Positions 31,007 to 37,082 of a DNA stretch of 37,082 nt are shown here, piece by piece. The position numbers were made by a program, and so were the translations under genes. The stretch covers positions 1 to 37,082 of the forward strand of contig CAJAHH010000116.1 in assembly GCA_903939515.1 (NCBI GenBank). Direction: 5' to 3'. Below the pieces are notes generated by a model, which worked only from the letters and a program-made list of their open reading frames with translations, had not been told where the DNA came from and searched no databases. Position 1 is the first letter of the stretch, and each line of letters opens with the position of its first letter. Source of the stretch: an uncultured Verrucomicrobiota bacterium (GTDB taxonomy: Bacteria; Verrucomicrobiota; Verrucomicrobiia; Limisphaerales; UBA9464).

Positions 31007-31674
31007 GCGAGTAGAAACTCGCCCCCACCCTGCCCCCTGTCGAGGCAATCGCCACCCTGAGCGCAACACTTCCGACACGCTTCCTCGGTTGGGAGATTGC
31101 TCTGAAAGCGCCGTTTCCTAGCTCGAACTGCGGTCGCCGGTCTCTCGGGGTTTCCAACGCCCTCAGACGGACCGCTCGGAGATCGGTCCCTACCTCGGAA
31201 GTCATTGGGCTACATCCCAGAGTCCTACTACAAACCCAGCCCTATCCGCAAACCTCCGAGGCATGGCGATTTCTCCCAAAGCGCCAACGTCCGCAGACAC
31301 GGACCGCCGCAGGGCCAGACCGCTCGGAGATCGGTCTCTACCGCGGAGGTCATTGGGCTACATCCCAGAGTCCTACTACAAACCCAGCCCTATCCGCAAA
31401 CCTCCGAGGCATGGCGATTTCTCCCAAAGCGCCAACGTCCGCAGACACGGACCGCCGCAGGGTCAGACCGCTCGGAGATCGGTCCTTTCCAGGGAGCTCG
31501 ATGGCTCCATCGGCATCCCTTATCTTAGCCGGTGTCACCCTTTGGAGGTCAACGACCTCATACCCCTCCGCCACGCCCATCCCACAGGGTGTCAAAAATT
31601 TTGAGGCAACAGGCTGAGATCTTTATGGCCGTTCGAGTCGTGCCTTTCAGCCCGAAGCAGCTCACGATTTTAAC
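31007..31674. other. gene-free stretch with 148-bp tandem repeats
   Basis: About 670 bp between divergent prmC and the CotH gene, without a convincing gene. The middle (31173-31496) is taken by the tandem repeat listed next. The flanks (31007-31172 and 31497-31674) show nothing I can name. The promoters for both neighbours should lie here. Confidence 0.6.
31173..31496 (+). repeat. 148-bp tandem repeat, two full units plus a partial
   Basis: Units 31201-31348 and 31349-31496 are almost identical, and 31173-31200 is the end of a preceding unit. Each contains GTCATTGGGCTACATCCCAG, CCTCCGAGGCATGGCGATTT, GTCCGCAGACACGGACCG and ends CTCGGAGATCGGTC. GGACCG...CGGTCC arms can pair. A partial copy is at 24991-25068, and the GATCGGTCC motif is shared with the elements at 4631-4868, so a genome-wide family is likely. 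Confidence 0.88.
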
Positions 31675-33132
31675 GTGCGCCGATACCTCTGCGATCTTCC
31701 ATTCCTGATTCTCGTCGCAGTCGTTCTCGTCCTCCGATCCGGAGCCGAACTGGCCCCTCCTCCTCCGTCGACTTCGGTGTTCTCGGTCGCCGAGATTCTA
31801 CGGCAAGACGGGGCGGGATTACCCTCGACCTGGGGTCGCGAAGACGGCTGGGAAGCACCTGCCTGGTACCGGATGTCGGTGCCGGCTGATGGGGCGGCCA
31901 AAACTGAACAACGACTGCAAGAGGCCCTCGAGGCCCTTCCCCATCTGTTCTTGAACCTGAAGAACGAAGATCTCTATGGCGAGGAACAGGGGCTCTACCG
32001 GCATACCCAAGAATCCGGGGACGCCTGGGAACGGCCGGTCCAACTCACCTTTCGAACTTCCCCCCGCGGCCCGGGTTTTCAAGTTCAGGCCGGTCTGAGG
32101 ATTCAGGGAGGATGGAATCGCCGCCCCAAAGAATCACCGAAGCATTCCTTCCGGGTCGTCTTCCGTTCCCGCTATGGGCTGCCGGCCCTCAAAAACGCAT
32201 TGTTCCCCGGGCAAGAGGGGAGCCTTGATCAGTTCATTCTCCGCGCCGGCAACAATCACTCCTGGCTGCACTGGGACGGAAAGGAACGTCGGAGCGCCGA
32301 CTACCTGCGAGACCCTTGGATGCGGGCGACCTATTCCGTGATGGGGCATTCGGCCTCCCGCAGCCGTCCCGTGCATTTGCATCTCAATGGCCTCTATTGG
32401 GGAATCTACGATTTGTGCGAACGCCCGGACGCTGGCTTCGCAGCCCGGACCTGGGGCGGTCGGAGCGTCGATTATGATGCGCGCAACGCCAACAAGGTGC
32501 TCTCCGGCGACACCATCGCCTGGGATCGGTTGATGAGGTTGATCAACGCAGGCATTACCAATGAGGTGACTGAGAAGGCCCTCCGCGCCGAGTTGAATGT
32601 GCCTGCCTTCATCGATTTTATGCTGCTCAACCTGTACGGCGCCAACGGCGATTGGGACCGCTCATCCAATTGGTACGCAGCCCGGCGTCGGAATCCTCCA
32701 GGTCTATGGCAGTTTCTAATTTGGGACGGGGAGCGAACCCTCGAAAACCCGCAGGACAACCGCCTGCAAGACGACGACGACCAATCGCCGACCCGCATTT
32801 TTCAAAAGCTTCGACAGTCTCCAAACTTCTGCCGCGAGTTCGCAACCCGAGCCAGAAAGCACATGGCCCCAGGAGCCGCTCTTTCGGCCGATGCCGCGGC
32901 CGCCCGATACCGCTCGATGGCCGATCATTTGGAACCGGCCTTGTTTGCGGAGGCCTTGCGATGGGGCGACTACCGGAACCAAATTCATCGCTACAAGGAG
33001 GGGGCCTTCGAAACGTACACGGTCGAGGGACATTGGAAGCCGGAGGTCGAACGCATCGTCCAACGCTATTTCCCGGCGCGCGTGGAAGCCTTCAAGTCAC
33101 AACTCCGAGAGGTCGGACTTTACGAACCCTGA
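31675..33132 (+). CDS. CotH-type protein kinase-like secreted protein
   Basis: 485 residues from GTG 31675. A signal peptide or anchor is at 1-27 (LCDLPFLILVAVVLVLRSGA). The CotH domain spans about 85-470, with KESPKHSFRVVFRSRYG (nucleotide-binding lysine region), LNGLYWGIYDLCER (238-250), GDWDRSSNWYA (325-335) and FLIWDGERTLE (347-357). Bacillus CotH phosphorylates spore-coat proteins. The D-W-D-x3-N and W-D pieces carry the likely catalytic and metal-binding residues, but the second motif reads D-G-E where many CotH proteins have D-x-D. The partner is unknown. No spore genes are near, so a role at the cell surface is more likely. Confidence 0.85.
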   Translation: MRRYLCDLPFLILVAVVLVLRSGAELAPPPPSTSVFSVAEILRQDGAGLPSTWGREDGWEAPAWYRMSVPADGAAKTEQRLQEALEALPHLFLNLKNEDLYGEEQGLYRHTQESGDAWERPVQLTFRTSPRGPGFQVQAGLRIQGGWNRRPKESPKHSFRVVFRSRYGLPALKNALFPGQEGSLDQFILRAGNNHSWLHWDGKERRSADYLRDPWMRATYSVMGHSASRSRPVHLHLNGLYWGIYDLCERPDAGFAARTWGGRSVDYDARNANKVLSGDTIAWDRLMRLINAGITNEVTEKALRAELNVPAFIDFMLLNLYGANGDWDRSSNWYAARRRNPPGLWQFLIWDGERTLENPQDNRLQDDDDQSPTRIFQKLRQSPNFCREFATRARKHMAPGAALSADAAAARYRSMADHLEPALFAEALRWGDYRNQIHRYKEGAFETYTVEGHWKPEVERIVQRYFPARVEAFKSQLREVGLYEP

Positions 33133-33216
33133 CAGGCTCTAAGACCGAGACCGACTTCCCTTCCCCTCCCCGGTCTCCCAGACAAACCAAGGGCCTTGGA
33201 CTGCTGCAAACGACGA

Positions 33217-33251
33217 GGCCGTGCGATCCGTTAGAAACGGCCCGCACGGCC
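33217..33251. terminator. hairpin between convergent CotH and SNF2 genes
   Basis: GGCCGTGC (33217-33224) pairs with GCACGGCC (33244-33251), with an inner CCGTT/AACGG stem. It sits midway between two convergent stops. There is no clear T-run, so it is a weak or Rho-assisted terminator, or a simple structure. Confidence 0.4.
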
Positions 33252-33277
33252 CCAATGCTTTCCGGAAAAACCGCGGG

Positions 33278-36200
33278 TCAGTCCTCGCTGAAGAGGTACT
33301 CGAGGTCGTCCTTCGTCAGATTGCTCGCAAAACCTTCCTCGCCGAGCACGTCGGCGATGGTGGCCGACTTGCGCTGCTGAAGGTCCCAGATTTTTTCTTC
33401 CACGGTGCCCGGAGTGATCAACCGATAGGCCATCACGGTCTGGGTCTGGCCGATGCGGTGCGAGCGGTCGATGGCCTGCGCCTCGACGGCCGGGTTCCAC
33501 CACGGATCGTACAACACCACGTAGCTGGCGTTGGTGAGGTTCAACCCCGTGCCCGCCGCGCGGAGCGACAAGAGGAACACGCAGGGATCCGGATCGGCCT
33601 GGAAGGCATTGACCACCTCCATACGCGCCTTGGTCTCGCCGGTCAGGATGTGAGTCTTGATGCCCCGCTCACGGCAGGCGGCCTCCAAAAGCTTCAGCAT
33701 CTCCCCGAACTGGGAGAAGAGCAGGATCTTGTTGCCGGAAGCCAAGATGGGCTCGAGCAGCTCGAAGAGCGTCTCGGTCTTGCCCGAAACGCAGTCGTTG
33801 CCGACGAGCCTTGGATGGCAGCAAATCTGGCGCAGGCGGGTGAGCGCTGCCAAGACGTGCATCTTGGACTTGGCCACACCCTTCTCCTGCATGGTCTTCA
33901 TAACCTGCTCGCGGCTGCGGCGCAGCTCGGCCAGGTACAGTTTGCGCTGATCGTCGTCCAACTCGCAGTCGCGGCGCTCCTCGATGCGGTCAGGCAGATC
34001 CTTGGCCACCTGCTTCTTGAGGCGGCGCAGCATGATCGGGCGTAGCTTGGCACTCAGGCGACGGCGCTTGGCTGAGCCATCCCATTCGGGACCATCGCCC
34101 TTGGACTCATAGATCTCATTGAAGTTCTGCTGGTTGCCCAAGTATCCCGGCTGCGAGAAGTCGACGATCGACCAGAGATCGAGCATGCGGTTTTCCAGCG
34201 GGGTACCCGTAAGTGCCAAACGGTGATCGGCCTCGATCTCCTTCACAGCAACGGTCACCTGAGCCGTCGGGTTCTTGATGAATTGAGCCTCGTCGAGCAC
34301 CAGGGCGCGGAAGTGGAACTTGCCCAACTCTTCCAAGTCCCGGCGGAGGATGGCGTAGTTGGTGACCACGATATCGGCGTCGGGGATTTGCTTGCGCAAA
34401 TTGTGTCGCTGCTGGCCCGACTGAAGCACCAGCACCTTAAGGTTCGGGGCAAACTTCTCGGCCTCACGACGCCAGTTGTGCAGTACCGAGGCCGGACACA
34501 GGACCAACGACGGCTTTTTGTCCTTCTTGGAAGCATTCTCATGCAACCAGGTCAGCCACGCCAAGGTCTGGAGGGTTTTACCCAAGCCCATGTCGTCCGC
34601 CAAAATGCCACCCAGACGAAGCCGGGTGAGGTTGGCCAAGAAGTTGAACCCTTCCTGCTGATAGGGACGTAGTTCGGCGCAAATGCTCGCCGGCAATTTC
34701 GTCTCGGGCACCCCCTTGAAATTCGCCAGCTTGGCGCGCAATTCAGCGACCACCTTGTTGGCTCCAAGGGCATCCAGAGTTGTTTCATCCAACTGAGTCG
34801 CGTGGATCAGGGACGTCTTCTGGGCGTCTGCCGAGAGACCTTCGAGTCCCAGGGTGGCTGCCATCTCGTGAGCCTTGCGGTTGGCGTCGATGTCCAACTC
34901 CACCCAGCCGCCGTCGGGCAGCTTGACGAAGCGCGAGGTGGCCGCGGCCAGTCGTTCCAAGTCTGCCTTGGAAAGCTTCATGCCCTCGGCTTCCCACTCG
35001 GCACTCACGGACAACCAGTCGATACCAGAACCCTTGAGCACCAGCTTGGGCTTCACGAGCCGCCGATTAAGGAAGAGGCGCTGGAAGCTGGGGTTACCCA
35101 GGTAGTCAGCCTCCTTGGGGCGGTCAAACCACGCCGTGGCCAACTGAGACAGGCAGTTCTCATTGGCATCGAGCACCCAAAGACCTGGCTCCGGAGTAAA
35201 CCAATCGGCCTGCTGCAGCCAATGGATCGCCGGCAACAGCCGAATATCGTCGAGGAGTTCCGGACGGTTTTCGGTTCCCTGACGCTCCACCACCCGAGTC
35301 CATTCGTGGCCGTTCCATTGCCACTCGGAAGCGTCCTTTTCACTAATAGCCAAGAGACGGACGCGAACCACCTCGTCGGCCAGTTCGAAGGTGAACTGGG
35401 GACGGGCCGTATGGGTCTCGCACAGCTCGCTCCAATTGGCGTTGGGCTGCTCCTTGGCCTGGGTGCGGCGCAATTCGGTGAGCAGGCGCTGAGACAACCG
35501 CTTCACCGGCACCACCGGCCGTTGGGCCCATGGACCCAGCAGTGTGGCCGGAGGCGCGTGGCGCAAAACGAAGAACTCGTTGCCCACCAACACGAGCGGA
35601 GGCTCTCCGACGAAGAACTGACATTCCGGCAAGGGCTGGTTCACCCCATTGGGCAATGACAGCACGTGAGTAAAACTCATCTCGCCTTCAATGGTCTCCA
35701 GTCGCGGCTTCAATTCGGCCACCCGTCCCACAAAATCAATGTTGGTCGCTTTGCCCAGCAGCTCAAGCCGCTGTCCGTGGGCCCACTTGGCAAGCCAGGT
35801 CAGCAAGTCTGGGCCGTCGAGTAGCATAACCTCCCCTTCGGGCACCTTCTCCGACCAGTGCCCATGCAACCAGTCGATCACCTGCCAGTCTTCAGCCGGG
35901 AAGAGTTCGGCTTCGTGAGCCGCACGAGTGCGCAGGTCGCACAGGTCCGAAACAAAGCGCTCTTTCTCGCCGGAGCGGGAACGGAACAGGAAGAAATGGA
36001 CGGCCAGACGCCACTGATTGGAGTTCTCGTCTTCCCGCTTCGGTTCACAAACGACCCGCAGGGCCGCACGAGGTGAATCCAGATGCGTGTGGTTAGGGGG
36101 GAAGAGCCAGTTCTCCAACTCCTGAACGAAGCCGGTCTCCTTCTCAGTCTGTTCGACGGCCGCAAACTTTTCGAAGTTGGCGTACTGGAGCAATTCGGTC

Positions 36201-36553
36201 GGCAACGACCGATTGTTTCGCAGGAACAGCATGGCCACTTCCTCCAGACGGGGCTTGCCCGTCGAGGATTGCATTCGCGGCCACCATTCCGACTGACCGA
36301 AGTCCTTGCGGCTCAGGGAGAGCTTCTCGAGATAGTCATCCAGCAGCAGGAAGGCCCTCTGAGGATCCATGCAGGTGGCAAAGAGCTTCAGCACGCTCTC
36401 CCGTTCAGAGACCTTCTCCTTGGAGTCGGCCAGTTCGCGGCGCAAGTCCGCGAAAGAGCCGTAGGTCGTGTTGAGCACCTTGTGGTGCGCGTCATATTTG
36501 GAACTGGCCGCCGATTTGATCGCAGGGCCCGCCTTCCTTACTATTCTCGCCAT
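33278..36553 (-). CDS. SNF2-family DEAD-like helicase/ATPase
   Basis: 1091 residues. The C-terminal ~450 residues are a full SNF2 motor: ELRPYQQEGFNFLANL, the Walker A DDMGLGKT (about 652-659), LVLCPASVLHNWRREAEKF, VVTNYAILRRD, LDEAQFIKNP (DEAQ box near 753), LALTGTPLENRMLDLWSI, then ILLFSQFGEMLKLLEAACRE, HILTGET, FLLSLRAAGTGLNLT, VVLYDPWWNPAVEAQAIDRS and HRIGQ. The N-terminal ~600 residues fit the long extension of bacterial SNF2 proteins (WFTPEPGLWVLDANENCLSQ), but no SWIM zinc finger is visible. It should move on double-stranded DNA or remove bound proteins. ATG 36553. It is convergent with the CotH gene. Confidence 0.92.
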   Translation of the reverse strand: MARIVRKAGPAIKSAASSKYDAHHKVLNTTYGSFADLRRELADSKEKVSERESVLKLFATCMDPQRAFLLLDDYLEKLSLSRKDFGQSEWWPRMQSSTGKPRLEEVAMLFLRNNRSLPTELLQYANFEKFAAVEQTEKETGFVQELENWLFPPNHTHLDSPRAALRVVCEPKREDENSNQWRLAVHFFLFRSRSGEKERFVSDLCDLRTRAAHEAELFPAEDWQVIDWLHGHWSEKVPEGEVMLLDGPDLLTWLAKWAHGQRLELLGKATNIDFVGRVAELKPRLETIEGEMSFTHVLSLPNGVNQPLPECQFFVGEPPLVLVGNEFFVLRHAPPATLLGPWAQRPVVPVKRLSQRLLTELRRTQAKEQPNANWSELCETHTARPQFTFELADEVVRVRLLAISEKDASEWQWNGHEWTRVVERQGTENRPELLDDIRLLPAIHWLQQADWFTPEPGLWVLDANENCLSQLATAWFDRPKEADYLGNPSFQRLFLNRRLVKPKLVLKGSGIDWLSVSAEWEAEGMKLSKADLERLAAATSRFVKLPDGGWVELDIDANRKAHEMAATLGLEGLSADAQKTSLIHATQLDETTLDALGANKVVAELRAKLANFKGVPETKLPASICAELRPYQQEGFNFLANLTRLRLGGILADDMGLGKTLQTLAWLTWLHENASKKDKKPSLVLCPASVLHNWRREAEKFAPNLKVLVLQSGQQRHNLRKQIPDADIVVTNYAILRRDLEELGKFHFRALVLDEAQFIKNPTAQVTVAVKEIEADHRLALTGTPLENRMLDLWSIVDFSQPGYLGNQQNFNEIYESKGDGPEWDGSAKRRRLSAKLRPIMLRRLKKQVAKDLPDRIEERRDCELDDDQRKLYLAELRRSREQVMKTMQEKGVAKSKMHVLAALTRLRQICCHPRLVGNDCVSGKTETLFELLEPILASGNKILLFSQFGEMLKLLEAACRERGIKTHILTGETKARMEVVNAFQADPDPCVFLLSLRAAGTGLNLTNASYVVLYDPWWNPAVEAQAIDRSHRIGQTQTVMAYRLITPGTVEEKIWDLQQRKSATIADVLGEEGFASNLTKDDLEYLFSED

Positions 36554-36775
36554 GTGTTTTTCCGGAGTCGCGCCGGATCGGATCCGTCACGTCCCTCAGG
36601 TTGTCCACAACAGACGCCTTTGCGGTCAATAGGAATCCCATTCAGCGAAAAAGCTCATGAATCGCCGCCTTGACTATGAATGCCCCCTTCCTGGGTTTGC
36701 AGCACGGATCCAGCCCGTTACGGACCGCTTCGAGATGGGATTGTCAACAGAACCTCGTAAAGGTTTGCCTCAGAC

Positions 36776-37082
36776 TCAAGGACGGAGGCCAATCCGATGC
36801 CATCGGTCGAGAGTCCGGGGCAACTCTTGGCGAGCGCCACCGAGGCGTACCCACTCCGCCTTGAGGACCTCGGCGCCCTGCCCCAACCCGAAGTGGGCCT
36901 CGGTATCTGACTGGGATCGGTAGCCGTCTCCGTTGACCCACCAGTGACGCCGGATGCCCTCCCGGGTGGTTACTTCCAAGTGGGAACCCGGAGCCGGAGC
37001 GTTCAGCCGATACCCAATCCAGTGTCCGTCGTTGATGGAACGATTTCGGAAGATCAACAGCCTCTGGCGAGTCAATGGCCAT
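36776..37082 (-). CDS. C-terminal part of an ASPIC/UnbV-domain protein, cut by the window edge
   Basis: The frame is open to the last base of the window, so the 5' part is outside. The last ~100 residues fit the ASPIC/UnbV domain: LLIFRNRSINDGHWIGYRLN, SHLEVTTREG, HWWVNGDGYRSQSDTEAHFG and LGQGAEVLKAEWVRLG. This domain commonly ends large secreted proteins with FG-GAP/VCBS beta-propeller repeats in Planctomycetota and Verrucomicrobiota. A TTG at 37075 could give a false short start, but the preceding codons remain in frame. The intergenic stretch to the SNF2 gene (36554-36775) shows nothing. Confidence 0.75.
   Translation of the reverse strand, partial: WPLTRQRLLIFRNRSINDGHWIGYRLNAPAPGSHLEVTTREGIRRHWWVNGDGYRSQSDTEAHFGLGQGAEVLKAEWVRLGGARQELPRTLDRWHRIGLRP

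Noticed and set aside
34802-35659. 285-codon plus-strand frame
   Set aside because: Antisense of the SNF2 gene.
36744-37082. 112-codon minus-strand frame starting at the edge
   Set aside because: The ASPIC/UnbV similarity is in the other frame (36776-37082), which also stays open to the edge.

Overview
The window looks like chromosome from a member of the Verrucomicrobiota (possibly the Pedosphaera/Limisphaerales side; inference). The pointers are a DUF1501 protein paired with a PSD1/planctomycete-type cytochrome c protein, a Rho factor with a long glycine-rich N-terminus, a CotH-type kinase, an ASPIC/UnbV domain, many GTG/TTG starts and weak Shine-Dalgarno signals. No rRNA, integrase, transposase, CRISPR array or phage structural gene is visible.

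Layout. (1) 1-4870 is an accessory island. It carries an XRE regulator coupled to an 80-residue protein of unknown role, a HipBA module, an orphan AbrB-type antitoxin, and a HigBA module whose toxin gene holds an in-frame TAG. Diverged copies of one imperfect repeat lie among these modules. Two copies face each other around HigBA, and the left edge also has 43/56-bp tandem repeats. Two copies of a ~107-bp inverted-repeat-ended element close the island. (2) 4874-11318 on the minus strand is a probable three-gene operon: a membrane Ser/Thr kinase with an external LamG domain, a secreted c-type cytochrome/DUF1549/LamG/DUF1553 protein, and a Tat-exported DUF1501 protein. It is divergent from a Cu+-type P1B-ATPase (11448-13844). 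(3) A HEPN/MNT toxin-antitoxin pair (13834-14594) sits between the ATPase and pheT. (4) 14746-19094 is the translation cluster rpmI-rplT / pheS-pheT, with an intrinsic terminator between rplT and pheS and no infC upstream. A small secreted protein made of 26-residue repeats occupies the upstream position. (5) 20199-24380 holds malate dehydrogenase and rho (convergent, sharing a bidirectional terminator) and a LarA-type nickel enzyme. (6) tRNA-His is followed by short tandem repeats and a dispersed repeat. (7) 25086-31006 (minus) carries iscX, a Nudix hydrolase with a coupled small protein, a cyclophilin, an EamA transporter, a zinc-ribbon protein with a membrane-anchored partner, murA and prmC. 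(8) 31007-31674 is gene-free and holds a 148-bp tandem repeat. It is followed by a CotH-type protein, a large SNF2 helicase and, at the right edge, the end of an ASPIC/UnbV protein.

The core genes cover translation, cell-wall synthesis, transcription termination and central carbon metabolism. The accessory parts are toxin-antitoxin modules with repeats, and the kinase-cytochrome-DUF1501 operon. That operon is the most interesting possible undescribed system here: the kinase and the secreted cytochrome protein each carry a LamG domain, which suggests a surface ligand-sensing or glycan-related role. This is inference.
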